Shown: in pieces, positions 23,734 through 32,188 of the stretch
Position numbering within the stretch: the stretch's first letter is position 1
How the letters are laid out: every line of letters begins with the position of its first letter
Origin: GCA-003244245 sp050700115
Lineage (GTDB): Bacteria > Actinomycetota > Actinomycetes > Mycobacteriales > Pseudonocardiaceae
NCBI GenBank assembly: GCA_050700115.1
Contig: JBOHGG010000021.1
Span: 23,955 to 87,954, forward strand
DNA length: 64,000 nt
Reading direction: 5' to 3'
Notes under the pieces: generated by a model
Databases searched by the model: none
What the model saw: the letters and a program-made list of their open reading frames with translations, nothing else
What the model was told of the DNA's origin: nothing
Made by a program: the position numbers and the translations under genes

Positions 23734-24771
23734 TTATGGTCCTTGGCTCGGCACCACCGGCAAGTCAAGACTTGTCGGTTGGTCCATGACGACCCTTGCG
23801 GGGGAGCCTGGTGCCTGCGTCGCCGGCCAGAAGTAGCAGAGTGTCGACGGGTCAGGTTTGAGCGATACGAGCGTTTCCGCGTCGGTCGGGACTGCGAGGT
23901 TGTCGTTGATGCAGATCCTGTCCGGACTGCTGAAGGCGCAGGCCAGCACCGCTTGGTAGTTCAGCGCCTGATGGTCGTATAACTTGGCCAGTGGGTCCAG
24001 CCAGCCGGCGTCCTTGTTGTAAAACGCGATCAGGTACGCGTCGCCGACGTGTTGGTAGTCGAACAGCGCGGGTGGAGAGCACGGCACGATGTCGTAGGTG
24101 TTCTGGATGCGTAGCGTGCGCGTTGTCGGGTTCTGCTCTTGGGGCTGGGTGTCGTAGAGCTGGGCGAAGGCGGGGTTGCCCACCAGTGGGCAGGCGTAGT
24201 TGTAGTTGGAGTACGCGAGGTCCTGGTACGGCGACAGCGCCAGGTCGAGGGTGAACAGCTCGCACAGCGCAGCGCCGAGGCTGTGGCCGGTGATCAGGAG
24301 CCGGTGGATCGGTTGGGCGGAGCCGTGATATTTGTCGAGTAGGCCGAAGAGCTGGGCCTGCATGGAAGGCGTGCCAGGCAGGCTGGTGCGGTAGATGCTC
24401 CAGAAACCACTCGCGACCTCGGCATCCGGGGAGGGAACGGGGGCCCGAAAGGGCACGAATACCTCGTGGGACCAGAACTCCGCGTCGTCGAGGGCGTCGA
24501 GCAGGGAGTAGGTGCCGCGGAAGGAGAAGATGTAGGAGTAGGGCGCGGCCTGCGAACGGAAGACCACGCCGAAACACTCGACCTGGTTGTAGGTGCCGAA
24601 GACCGTATCGATCCCGGTCCAGCAGTCGACGAGGTCGTAGCCATGAGGTGGGGTGACACCCGGTGGATTGCAGCGCGCCGGATCATGCACGTTGAACGCG
24701 TAATATGACTCGATACTTGCGTCGACCAGGAGCAGGGCCAGCGACGGGTCTATTGCCGTAGTCACAGACAT
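23734..24771 (-). CDS. Class 3 lipase family protein
   Basis: 345 residues. The alpha/beta-hydrolase core shows SFRGTYSLLDALDDAEF (oxyanion side) and the nucleophile elbow LLITGHSLGAALCEL with Ser164, then QNTYDIVPCSP (Asp) and a late His (YDHQALNY), as in Rhizopus-type lipase 3. No signal peptide is evident, so the enzyme may be cytoplasmic or released otherwise. It stands alone, transcribed on the minus strand; 24772-25048 downstream of SDR holds no supported gene. Confidence 0.85.
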   Translation of the reverse strand: MSVTTAIDPSLALLLVDASIESYYAFNVHDPARCNPPGVTPPHGYDLVDCWTGIDTVFGTYNQVECFGVVFRSQAAPYSYIFSFRGTYSLLDALDDAEFWSHEVFVPFRAPVPSPDAEVASGFWSIYRTSLPGTPSMQAQLFGLLDKYHGSAQPIHRLLITGHSLGAALCELFTLDLALSPYQDLAYSNYNYACPLVGNPAFAQLYDTQPQEQNPTTRTLRIQNTYDIVPCSPPALFDYQHVGDAYLIAFYNKDAGWLDPLAKLYDHQALNYQAVLACAFSSPDRICINDNLAVPTDAETLVSLKPDPSTLCYFWPATQAPGSPARVVMDQPTSLDLPVVPSQGP

Positions 24772-25048
24772 TGCGTTCTCTATTCCAAGGATAGCGAGTC
24801 AAAGTAATTGCCGATAACTCCAGGATGCTGGCCTGGGAACCTTCCCCGACCGGGCTCCCGCGCTCAGACACCTTGCGGGTCTGTTATGTCTGTTATGTCA
24901 CAGAACCGCCGATGGCGCAAGGGGATGTGGCTGGACGGGTTGCATCGCGACGTGGCCGACGCCGTCCGTCAGGTGTCGCGGTCGGTGCGCCGCAGCATGC
25001 TGACCGAGTCGTCGACGAAGCCTCGCGGTCGAGTTGTTCAGCCACAGG

Positions 25049-25933
25049 TCAGCGCGCTGGGATGGTGGGGGTGTCGGTCTGACCTGGTCGGCCAGTGGGC
25101 AGCCCGACCAGGTGGGCGATAATCCAGCTGCGCTGGGCGAAGGGCATGACGTGGCTGAGGACCCGCATGATCCAGGCCTCGCGGCCCACCGGGTGACGCA
25201 ACCACGGCCGTCGTCGCGCGTTGAGCACCGCGGCGATGCGGGCACCGACTTCGGCGGGATCTCCAGCGGCGCGCTCAACCATCCCGCGGATGCGCGGTTC
25301 CATGATCGCGACCAAGGGCCGGTAGGGGCTGTGTTCGGGGCTGGCGATCTTCGCGGCATCCCAGATCCCGGTCTTGTGGGCGCCCGGCTCGATCAGCGCG
25401 ACGTCGATACCGAAACCGGCGACCTCGATGGCCAACGACTCGGCCCATCCTTCCAGCGCCCACTTCGACGCGACATAGGCCGACATGGCCGGTTGGCCGG
25501 TGAAGGCGCCAACGCTGGAGACGACCACAACCCGCCCGTGGCGTTGGGCGCGCATCACTGGTAGCACGGCGCGGGTCAGCGCGAGTGTGCCGAAGTAGTT
25601 GGTGTCCATTACCCGCCGCATCTGCTCGTCGGGGACGTCCTCGAAGAACCCGGCGTCGCCGATGCCGGCGTTGTGGACCACCGCGTGCAGCGTTGCGCCG
25701 GTGCGCGCCAGAACCTGCGCGACGGCTCGATCAATCGAGTCCTGATCGCGGACGTCAAGCTGCACCAGCTCCACTCTGTCCCCGACCCCGGTGCGCTTGA
25801 TCGCCTGTTCCAACGGGCTGCGCCGGTCCAGGTCCCGCATCGTGGCGAATACCCGCCAACCGCCCCGGGCCAGCGCGAGAGCGGACTCGAGGCCGAACCC
25901 GCTGGAACACCCCGTGATCAACACCGACCGCAT
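25049..25933 (-). CDS. Short-chain dehydrogenase/reductase
   Basis: 294 residues: classical SDR with TGCSSGFG (NAD(P) loop, 8-15), LDVRD, HNAGIG, and the catalytic Ser (SSVGAF) and Tyr-x3-Lys (YVASK). The C-terminal extension (about 230-294) is hydrophobic. The ATG at 25933 was chosen because the longer frame runs into the operators. It is divergent from a TetR gene sharing two operator copies, so it is the likely target; the substrate is unknown. Confidence 0.92.
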   Translation of the reverse strand: MRSVLITGCSSGFGLESALALARGGWRVFATMRDLDRRSPLEQAIKRTGVGDRVELVQLDVRDQDSIDRAVAQVLARTGATLHAVVHNAGIGDAGFFEDVPDEQMRRVMDTNYFGTLALTRAVLPVMRAQRHGRVVVVSSVGAFTGQPAMSAYVASKWALEGWAESLAIEVAGFGIDVALIEPGAHKTGIWDAAKIASPEHSPYRPLVAIMEPRIRGMVERAAGDPAEVGARIAAVLNARRRPWLRHPVGREAWIMRVLSHVMPFAQRSWIIAHLVGLPTGRPGQTDTPTIPAR

Positions 25934-25948
25934 CGCGACACCCCTAGA

Positions 25949-25991
25949 ATGTGAGCAGCTACTCACATAAAATATGAGCATTGACTCACAT
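25949..25991. promoter_or_regulatory. Two tandem TetR-type operators in the SDR/tetR divergent promoter
   Basis: ATGTGAG-N6-CTCACAT (25949-25968) and ATATGAG-N6-CTCACAT (25972-25991), 23 bases apart and on the same helical face. They occupy the whole AT-rich space between the two starts, so one repressor can shut both directions. Confidence 0.85.
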
Positions 25992-26015
25992 TGTCAAGAG
26001 GAGGTCGATCTGTCG

Positions 26016-26630
26016 ATGGCGCAGGACCCGCTCCGGCGGCAACCGACGCAGGAACGCGGCCGCCGTCGCGTCGACCAGATCCTGACCGCGGCGGCCGCCG
26101 AGTTCGCCCGGGTCGGCTACCCAGAGGCCACGACCAACGCCATCGCCGCCCGTGCAGGGGTGTCCATCGGCTCTCTCTATCAGTTCTTCCCGCACAAGCG
26201 CGCCCTGCTCCAGGCCCTCGCTCAGAACCACCTCGCCGCGATCGACGAGATCACCGCCACCGCGCTGGCCTCACCCACGCCACGCTCACCCGAACAGGTA
26301 GTGACTGCGGTCATCGATCCCGTTCTCAGCTACTGCGCTGCCACCCCGGGACTGGCAGCGCTGCTGACCGGCGCCACCGCGGCATCCGAGACCGCGGAGA
26401 TCACCAGAGACCTCCGCGAAGCCCTCACCGCCCGGGTCGCGCACCTGCTCGGCGCCAAAGCGCTGACTCCCGAACGTCGCCTGGTGGCCGCCCTGGTGTT
26501 CGTGCGCATTCTCACCGCGCTGCTATCCGACGCCGTCGACACCGACGGCGCGATCAACGTCGCGGTGGCCACCGAACTCAAGGCGGCCCTCTCCGCCTAC
26601 CTCGCCACGCTCACGCGACCACCGCCATGA
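26016..26630 (+). CDS. TetR-family transcriptional regulator
   Basis: 204 residues: N-terminal HTH (RVDQILTAAAAEFARVGYPEATTNAIAARAGVSIGSLYQFFPHKRALLQAL), then a helical ligand domain (LSYCAATPGLAALLTGA). The start is ATG 26016 behind GAGGAGG. It controls the divergent SDR gene through the tandem operators. The stop codon lies in the first unit of a 15-bp repeat. Confidence 0.93.
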   Translation: MAQDPLRRQPTQERGRRRVDQILTAAAAEFARVGYPEATTNAIAARAGVSIGSLYQFFPHKRALLQALAQNHLAAIDEITATALASPTPRSPEQVVTAVIDPVLSYCAATPGLAALLTGATAASETAEITRDLREALTARVAHLLGAKALTPERRLVAALVFVRILTALLSDAVDTDGAINVAVATELKAALSAYLATLTRPPP

Positions 26631-26671
26631 CCAACGCTGCCATGACCAACGCTGCCATGACCAACCGCTGC
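26626..26671 (+). repeat. 15-bp tandem repeat, three units, at the tetR stop
   Basis: CATGACCAACGCTGC at 26626-26640 and 26641-26655, then a third copy with one inserted base to 26671. The tetR TGA lies in the first unit. A small slippage repeat of no evident function. Confidence 0.85.
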
Positions 26672-26805
26672 CCAACGCGCTGCGGCGATGGGGGTGCGAT
26701 CAGCCTGTCGGCGTCGGAGCCCGGCAACATCAGAGTTACTCAAGTCCACCCATTCGAGCGCGCTCCGTTCATCTTCCGTTAAGCCGCGCGCAGGATTCTT
26801 ATGCT

Positions 26806-27141
26806 GTGCTCTTCCACCGGGTCGGGGACCTCCACGAATCCATCGACGAACACCGGTGCCTCATCCTCGGCCGGCGGCCCGATGGCGGGCTCATCGGCGT
26901 CTGGTGTGACATGCGAGCGCACCTGGACGGTCGCTTCGTGGCTTACGTGCCCCGCTGTGAGTGCGGCTGGACCGGGCCGCCGTTCAGCTGTACGCCCGGC
27001 GGTTACGCCGCATGCGAGCAGCTTTGGCGGGACAAGCATCTCCAGCCGTTCCTGCGCGCTCGCGAACCCCACTACGCCATCCCCTCGGCCACCTGGTCGC
27101 CGAGGGTCATCCGCGGTGCCCTCGCCTCGGAACTCGGGTGA
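26806..27141 (+). CDS. Hypothetical protein with Cys-rich centre, 111 aa
   Basis: A GTG-started frame with GRRPDGGLIGVWCDMRAHLDGRFVAYVPRCECGWTGPPFSCTPGGYAACEQLWRDKHLQPFL. Cys-x-Cys...Cys...Cys spacing suggests a small metal site. I recall similar unnamed actinobacterial proteins. The start is uncertain because no clear ribosome site precedes it. It lies 48 bases before the mobA-like gene and may be co-transcribed. Confidence 0.55.
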   Translation: MLFHRVGDLHESIDEHRCLILGRRPDGGLIGVWCDMRAHLDGRFVAYVPRCECGWTGPPFSCTPGGYAACEQLWRDKHLQPFLRAREPHYAIPSATWSPRVIRGALASELG

Positions 27142-27188
27142 CCGCCGCATCCAGAACGCAGCTCGGTGTGCGGGGTTAGGATCCGACG

Positions 27189-28058
27189 ATGGCTGCGCGG
27201 GTGGGAAACGTGGCGGCTGGTGTTGTGCTGGCGGGGGGCCGCTCGTCGCGGATGGGCACTCCGAAAGCCGCACTGGAGTGGCACGGTTCCACCCTGCTGA
27301 GCCGGACGCTGGGCGTACTCGCCCGCACGGTCAACGGGCCGCTGCTCGTGGTCTGCGCCCCTGGTCAGCTATTACCCGAGATTCCCTCGCAGGTCGACGT
27401 CGTGGCGGACCCCGCGGAGGGGCTCGGGCCGCTGCAGGGCATCGCCGCAGGGCTGGCCGCGCTGACTGGTCGAGCGCAGATCACCTTCGTGTGCTCCACC
27501 GACCTGCCGTTCCTGCACCCGCTGTTCGTCCACCGCGTGCTGGGCGCGCTGGACGATGGCATCGACGTGGTGCTCCCGGTCGCTCGCGGTTTCCCGCAGC
27601 CGCTCGCCGCCGCCTACCGGGTCACCCTCGCGCCGCTGGCTGCCGAATTGGTGGCAGCCGGCGACCTGCGCCTGGGCCATCTGTTGCTGCGGTGTGCCAC
27701 GTTGCGCCTGGATGAGGCCGCGCTGCTTGCCGACCCGGCGCTAGCCGCGGCCGATCCAGCACTGGATTCGGTGGTCAACGTCAACGGCCCGGACGACTAC
27801 CGCACCGCCCGGCGCCACCCCGCTCCGCAGGTCACGGTGCAGAGTTGCGGCGCGCTGGCGCGCAATGGGCACCGCGGTCCGTGCACCGTCCATGCCGCCA
27901 CGCTGGCCGGTGCGGCCGCTGCGGTGGGCCTCGCCCTGGACCGCCACGTCGTCGCCGTGCTCAACGGCGATCAGATCAGCCACGACGGTGAGGTCCCGCT
28001 GGTCAGCGGGGACACCGTCGCCTTCCGGTCCGCGTACCCGGAAGGGGTGACCCGGTGA
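27189..28058 (+). CDS. MobA-like nucleotidyltransferase fused to a MoaD/ThiS-like domain
   Basis: 289 residues. The N-terminal 205 residues are a MobA-type guanylyltransferase: VVLAGGRSSRMGTPKAALEW (13-32), DVVADPAEGLGPLQGIAAGL, CSTDLPFL (metal Asp) and VNVNGPDDY. Residues about 214-289 (VTVQSCGALAR...LDRHVVAVLNGDQISHDGEVPLVSGDTVAF) look like a beta-grasp MoaD/ThiS domain but end in EGVTR without the Gly-Gly tail. The enzyme should attach GMP to Mo-molybdopterin. The fused domain may be a regulatory or docking module. Confidence 0.8.
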   Translation: MAARVGNVAAGVVLAGGRSSRMGTPKAALEWHGSTLLSRTLGVLARTVNGPLLVVCAPGQLLPEIPSQVDVVADPAEGLGPLQGIAAGLAALTGRAQITFVCSTDLPFLHPLFVHRVLGALDDGIDVVLPVARGFPQPLAAAYRVTLAPLAAELVAAGDLRLGHLLLRCATLRLDEAALLADPALAAADPALDSVVNVNGPDDYRTARRHPAPQVTVQSCGALARNGHRGPCTVHAATLAGAAAAVGLALDRHVVAVLNGDQISHDGEVPLVSGDTVAFRSAYPEGVTR

Positions 28059-28071
28059 CCGGTCGGGTCAT

Positions 28072-28115
28072 TGGGCACATGCGCCGGACACGCCGTGCAT
28101 GGGGCACGGACACGC
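28072..28115 (-). repeat. 22-bp tandem repeat, two units (family B)
   Basis: Units 28072-28093 and 28094-28115, read on the minus strand, fit GCGTGTCCG-N7-TGCACG (the first has diverged at its end). They start 14 bases after the mobA-like stop. Confidence 0.8.
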
Positions 28116-28245
28116 CGGACGTTCCAGGGGTCTTCACTGGGCGTCGTTTTCTATGTACGGAAAGTTACTGTTGAAATCGTCAGCCGGATGGCTTACTTTC
28201 GAGTGTGCGTTGACCACGGGGAGTAAGGGGGGCCAGCTCGGATCA

Positions 28246-28455
28246 TCATCTTGGGGGTTGCTGATGCGCGACGGATTGACGAGTTGCCAGTGTTGACACC
28301 GGGGGAGAGTTCGCCAAGACGCTGACCGCGTCGACTATTGCGACACCATGTCGCGACACGTTCTCCGGCAGGCACTTGAGATCAGAATCTGACGGCAGCA
28401 GATCGGCTGCGCGCCCCGACGTCTCCAGGCTGATTCGAGTCTTTCGGGCTTGCAT
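28246..28455 (-). CDS. Small hypothetical peptide, 69 aa, divergent from the Tyr-rich protein
   Basis: The ATG at 28455 has one of the strongest ribosome sites in the window (AAGGAGGA four bases upstream). The product is hydrophilic with a Leu/Val-rich middle, one Cys near residue 28, and no signal peptide or known domain. It shares a ~30-base divergent start region with the Tyr/Gly/His-rich gene. It could be a precursor peptide, a small regulator or chance; I do not recognise it. Confidence 0.4.
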   Translation of the reverse strand: MQARKTRISLETSGRAADLLPSDSDLKCLPENVSRHGVAIVDAVSVLANSPPVSTLATRQSVAHQQPPR

Positions 28456-28482
28456 TGCTCCTCCTTGAAATGAAGGAGTGGC

Positions 28483-28686
28483 ATGAGCATCGCGGGTATC
28501 TTTGCAATGGGTGGTGGCGACTGTGACAAGGGAGATCACCACCACAAGAAGGATCACTACAGCTATGGTGGCTACTACGGGGGCAAGTACCACTACAAGC
28601 GCCACTACGGCTACTACAGTGGCTACAACTACCACGGTGGCTACCGCAACTACTACCACCGCAGTGGGCTCCTAGGCATTCTGTAG
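28483..28686 (+). CDS. Tyr/Gly/His-rich small protein, 67 aa
   Basis: The start is ATG 28483 behind GAAGGAG. The product has a short N-terminal SIAGIFAMGGG, then a low-complexity region of Tyr (14 in all), Gly (15) and His (8) with Lys/Arg, and ends SGLLGIL. It has no classical signal peptide. Such composition suggests metal binding, redox-active Tyr crosslinking or a phase-separating surface protein. It is followed by a strong hairpin and then an ABC exporter. I know of no named family. Confidence 0.6.
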   Translation: MSIAGIFAMGGGDCDKGDHHHKKDHYSYGGYYGGKYHYKRHYGYYSGYNYHGGYRNYYHRSGLLGIL

Positions 28687-28701
28687 TCCGCTGTTCATCG
28701 G

Positions 28702-28739
28702 CGGTGGCCCCCACTCCCGTCAGTGGAGTGGGGCCACCG
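28702..28739 (+). terminator. Strong GC hairpin after the Tyr-rich gene
   Basis: Stem about 15 bp (GGTGGCCCC / GGGGCCACC plus ACTCC / GGAGT), with an about 7-base loop, starting 16 bases past the stop codon. It has no T-run, as is common in actinobacteria. It probably separates this transcript from the exporter gene. Confidence 0.7.
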
Positions 28740-28786
28740 TCCTTGCCGTGGCCAGGGACTGAGACCGCTACCGGACCTTGAGAGCC

Positions 28787-30652
28787 ATGCCCAGAGAACG
28801 TCCAACTCAGAGAACGGGAGTGCCTGTGCGGGAGGTGGTGAGGTCGCTGTTCCGTCCGGCATCGGATGATGCCGGGGGTTTGGTGGAGGCGGCTCCGGCG
28901 GCGACTCTGCGGGAGGTTTTCCGGCGGTTCTGGCCTGATGCACGGCCGTTTTGGCGGTGGTTGTGGCTGTCTCTGGTGTTGATCATCGTGATACCGGTGG
29001 TGGATGCCGGTGCGATCTTGTTGTTCAAGGTGCTGGTCGATGATGTGTTGACCCCGCAGGACTTCGGGGCCTTCCCGAAAGTAGCGCTGGCGTTTCTGGG
29101 TATCACGCTGCTGGTGGGCTTGCTGGGTTTCGTCGGCGAGTACCTGGGGGCGTGGATCGGGGAGAATTTCCTGCACCGGATGCGGACCCGGGTGTTCGCG
29201 CACCTGCACACCCTGTCGGTGAGCTTTTTCGACCGCCGCCGGCTGGGTGACATCCTGAGCCGGTTGACCGGTGATGTGGCCGCGATCGAAGGTGTGGTGC
29301 TGTCTGGGGTCATCGGGATCATCGCGAATCTGATGAAGATCCTGGTGTTCACCGGGGTGCTGTTTTACCTGAACTGGCGCCTGGCGTTGGCGTCGCTGGT
29401 GGCGGTGCCGGTGTTCTGGACCGTCGCCCGCATTTTCGCGCGCCGCATCAAGATCGTCTCGCGGGAGGTCCGGGCCCGGGACGGGTCGATCTCGGTGGTC
29501 GCCGAGGAGAGCCTGAGCAACGCCACCCTGATCCAGGCCTACGGTTGCGAGTCCGCTGAGGTCGACCGCTTCGCCGCCCAAAGCAGGGGCAGCGTGCGCG
29601 CCGAGCTGGCCGCCACCCGGCTGGGCGCGCTGTTCTCCCCGCTGGTGGATCTGGTCCAAGTCATCGGAGTGCTGACCATCGTCGGGGTGGGGATCTGGGA
29701 ACTGGCGGCCGGGCGCCTGAGCCTGGGTGGGCTGCTGGCCTTCCTGGTGTTCCTGTCCCAGCTCTATGGGCCCGTCCAAAGCCTGGGGTCGATGTCCACC
29801 CAACTGTTCGCCGCTGCGGCGGCCGCCGAGCGGATCATCGAACTGCTCGATGAGCAACCCACCGTGACCGCCCCCGCACACCCGGTCCCGCTGGAGCGGG
29901 CCCGCGGGCAGCTACACCTGGAGCGGGTCAGCTTCGCCTATCCCGACACCGAAAGCGACGTCCTGAACCAGGTCAGCTTCACCGCGCTACCCGGCCAGAC
30001 CACCGCCATCGTCGGCGCCAGCGGCGCCGGCAAAACCACCCTGCTCAAACTGCTCTTGCGGTTTTATGACCCCACCACCGGGCGGATCACCCTGGATGGC
30101 CACGACCTGCGCCACCTGGACCCCGACCAACTACGCGCCAACATCGCCATCGTCCTGCAAGAAACCCTGCTGCTCGATGGCACCATCGCCGACAACATCC
30201 GGGCCGGCCGCCCCGACGCCACCTATGACCAACTCGTCACCGCCGCCGAAGCCGCCGACGCCCACGACTTCATCACTGCACTTCCCGAGGGCTATGACAC
30301 CCGCGTCGGCCAACGCGGCCGGCTCCTTTCCGGTGGGCAACGCCAGCGCGTCGCCATTGCCCGCGCCATGGTCCGCGATGCCCCCATCCTGCTTCTCGAC
30401 GAACCCACCACCAGCCTTGACGCCGAAGCCAGCGAGCGCATCCTCACCCCGCTGCGCCGACTCATCGCCGGCCGGACCACCATCATCATCTCTCACAACC
30501 TGCTGACCGTCACCGACGCCGACCAGATTCTCTACCTCGACCACGGCCGCATCACCGAAACCGGCACCCACACCGAGCTCCTCACCAACAACAACCACTA
30601 CGCCCACCTCTACCACCTCCACCACCCCCCCACCCTCGCAACCCTGACCTGA
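28787..30652 (+). CDS. ABC exporter half-transporter (MsbA/LmrA type)
   Basis: About 621 residues: an N-terminal cytoplasmic tail, a six-helix ABC_membrane domain (about 45-335), then a nucleotide-binding domain with Walker A GASGAGKTT, a Q-loop, LSGGQRQRVAIARAM signature, ILLLDEPTTSLD Walker B and the SHN H-loop. It should act as a homodimer exporting a hydrophobic compound or peptide. The last ~250 codons are markedly C-rich at third positions. It follows the Tyr/Gly/His-rich protein and a hairpin, so a functional link is possible but unproven. A TTG at 28778 or GTG at 28829 are alternative starts. Confidence 0.92.
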   Translation: MPRERPTQRTGVPVREVVRSLFRPASDDAGGLVEAAPAATLREVFRRFWPDARPFWRWLWLSLVLIIVIPVVDAGAILLFKVLVDDVLTPQDFGAFPKVALAFLGITLLVGLLGFVGEYLGAWIGENFLHRMRTRVFAHLHTLSVSFFDRRRLGDILSRLTGDVAAIEGVVLSGVIGIIANLMKILVFTGVLFYLNWRLALASLVAVPVFWTVARIFARRIKIVSREVRARDGSISVVAEESLSNATLIQAYGCESAEVDRFAAQSRGSVRAELAATRLGALFSPLVDLVQVIGVLTIVGVGIWELAAGRLSLGGLLAFLVFLSQLYGPVQSLGSMSTQLFAAAAAAERIIELLDEQPTVTAPAHPVPLERARGQLHLERVSFAYPDTESDVLNQVSFTALPGQTTAIVGASGAGKTTLLKLLLRFYDPTTGRITLDGHDLRHLDPDQLRANIAIVLQETLLLDGTIADNIRAGRPDATYDQLVTAAEAADAHDFITALPEGYDTRVGQRGRLLSGGQRQRVAIARAMVRDAPILLLDEPTTSLDAEASERILTPLRRLIAGRTTIIISHNLLTVTDADQILYLDHGRITETGTHTELLTNNNHYAHLYHLHHPPTLATLT

Positions 30653-30690
30653 CGCCGCGGCCGTGGTGTCGGCTGTGGTGGGATCGGGGT

Positions 30691-31434
30691 ATGGAGAACG
30701 TGGTGCAGAACGTCAGCTTTGGGTCCAACGGGGCCAGTGCGTACGGGTATCTTGCGCTGCCCGAAGCCGGCAGCGGGCCGGGCGTCGTGGTGATCCAGGA
30801 ATGGTGGGGGCTGACCAGCCACATTGCCGACGTGGCGAACCGGCTGGCCGCGGAGGGCTTCGTCGCATTGGCCCCCGACCTCTTCGGCGGCGCCACCACC
30901 CATGACGCCGACGAGGCGAGCCATCTGATGCAGGATCTACCCGTGGACCGCGCGGCCCGCGACCTGGGCGGCGCGGTGGACTACCTGCTGGGTCACGACG
31001 CTGTCACCAGCGCCACCATCGGCGCAGTGGGCTTCTGCATGGGCGGCGGCTTCGTGCTGGTGCTCGCAGCCCAGCAGGGCGACAAGATTGGCGCCGCTGT
31101 GCCGTTCTATGGCGTGCTCGGCGGGCAGTACCCGAGCTTCGAGAACCTCTCCGCCCCGCTGCTGGGCCACTTCGGCGAGCTGGACGAGATGCAGAGCACC
31201 GACCAGGTCCGTGAACTCGCGGCCAGCATCGAACGGCAGTCCGGCCATAAGCCTGACTTCCGCTTCTACCCGGCCGGGCACGCCTTCTTCAACGACGAGA
31301 ACCTGATCGGCACTTACGACCCGGAGCAGGCCGCCAAGGCCTGGGACGCCACGGTGATGTTCCTGCGCGAGCATCTGGCGGTGCCCCGCCACGGTGTCTC
31401 CAGCCGCCCCACTGGCCCCACGCCGGGATCGTGA
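30691..31434 (+). CDS. Dienelactone hydrolase family protein
   Basis: 247 residues with the DLH fold: VIQEWWGLTSHIADVANRLAAEGFVALAPDLFGG, nucleophile GFCMGGG (Cys116), a late Asp and His (HAFFND). It hydrolyses dienelactones or similar esters; the physiological substrate is unknown. It follows the exporter by 38 bases on the same strand. Confidence 0.92.
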   Translation: MENVVQNVSFGSNGASAYGYLALPEAGSGPGVVVIQEWWGLTSHIADVANRLAAEGFVALAPDLFGGATTHDADEASHLMQDLPVDRAARDLGGAVDYLLGHDAVTSATIGAVGFCMGGGFVLVLAAQQGDKIGAAVPFYGVLGGQYPSFENLSAPLLGHFGELDEMQSTDQVRELAASIERQSGHKPDFRFYPAGHAFFNDENLIGTYDPEQAAKAWDATVMFLREHLAVPRHGVSSRPTGPTPGS

Positions 31435-31438
31435 ACGC

Positions 31439-31744
31439 TCAGAGATCGATGCTGAGGTCGGCCCGGATCCGCCGAGCGAGAGCCTCGTCCATCAGCAGCC
31501 GAGCAACCAGGGCCCGGATGACGTCTTGCCCGGTGACGCGGGGGGTGCCGATCAGATCCGCGGTCTCGGCACACCACTGGGTGAGCTTGACGTGGTAGGT
31601 AGGGGATAGGTCCACACTGCGTCGCACGGGCTTGGTGCGGACGGAACCGCCCGAGTGCAGCTCTTCGGTACGGAAGTCGCGGTTTCGGCGTTGCAGCGGA
31701 ACTCCGTGGGCGTGGGCGGAGGCGTGCCCGGCGCCGTTAGCCAT
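31439..31744 (-). CDS. ParB-like/ribbon-helix partition-type protein, orphan
   Basis: 101 residues: a basic N-terminal part, then RRSVDLSPTYHVKLTQWCAETADLIGTPRVTGQDVIRALVARLLMDEALARRIRAD. This resembles small partition/CopG-like proteins that accompany ParA on actinobacterial plasmids. No parA is visible. The start at 31744 has GAGGGA four bases upstream; ATG 31759 is an alternative. It converges on the hydrolase with a four-base gap. Perhaps a plasmid-derived leftover. Confidence 0.6.
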   Translation of the reverse strand: MANGAGHASAHAHGVPLQRRNRDFRTEELHSGGSVRTKPVRRSVDLSPTYHVKLTQWCAETADLIGTPRVTGQDVIRALVARLLMDEALARRIRADLSIDL

Positions 31745-32188
31745 CGCATCCCTCGTCATGCCAGACATTCGTTTCCGGATGGTAGGTGGTTCGGACTCGA
31801 GGGACGTGAGCAGGCCGAGCGTGGCTCGTTTACGTGTAGTCACGATCGAGCAGATCGGCCTAGCCGTCAAAGGCCCCGGTTCTGAATCGAATCGATCATC
31901 TCTGCTGGAGAACGCGGCTTACGGCGCTACCTCAAGCGAGTGACTGTCCTGGAGCGTGTCCACTCTTTTGGGCCAGCAGCCGAAGATTTTTGTTACCTCG
32001 AGTGAAAGACAGCTCCGGGTTGTGACCGAGAGGGTTGTGTGCTCCTTGTAGTCAGCACGTCACCATACGGTATGTTCGGACGGGCTGGGTTGAGTAGTAT
32101 ATTCACCTTCGGTGATTAAGATCTGTTCGGGCCGGTGTCAGAGGTTCCCGGTATCGGAGGTTCCCGGCGTCGCAGCCCAGGAGCGAAC
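31745..32188. other. Intergenic region, probable promoters, no gene seen
   Basis: 444 bases of lower GC than the neighbours. CATACGGTATG (32064-32074) is nearly palindromic, and TTCACC-TTC-GGTGAT lies at 32102-32116 just before the secreted-protein gene. Promoter elements are likely, but I cannot assign a boxed pair with confidence. Confidence 0.4.

Noticed and set aside
24880..25045. Short plus-strand frame between lipase and SDR genes
   Set aside because: No ribosome site or domain, and it runs into the SDR 3' end.
28382..29881. A 499-codon minus-strand frame across the Tyr-rich gene and ABC exporter
   Set aside because: Antisense to two well-supported genes; Gln/His/Pro-rich composition is the mirror of the exporter codons.
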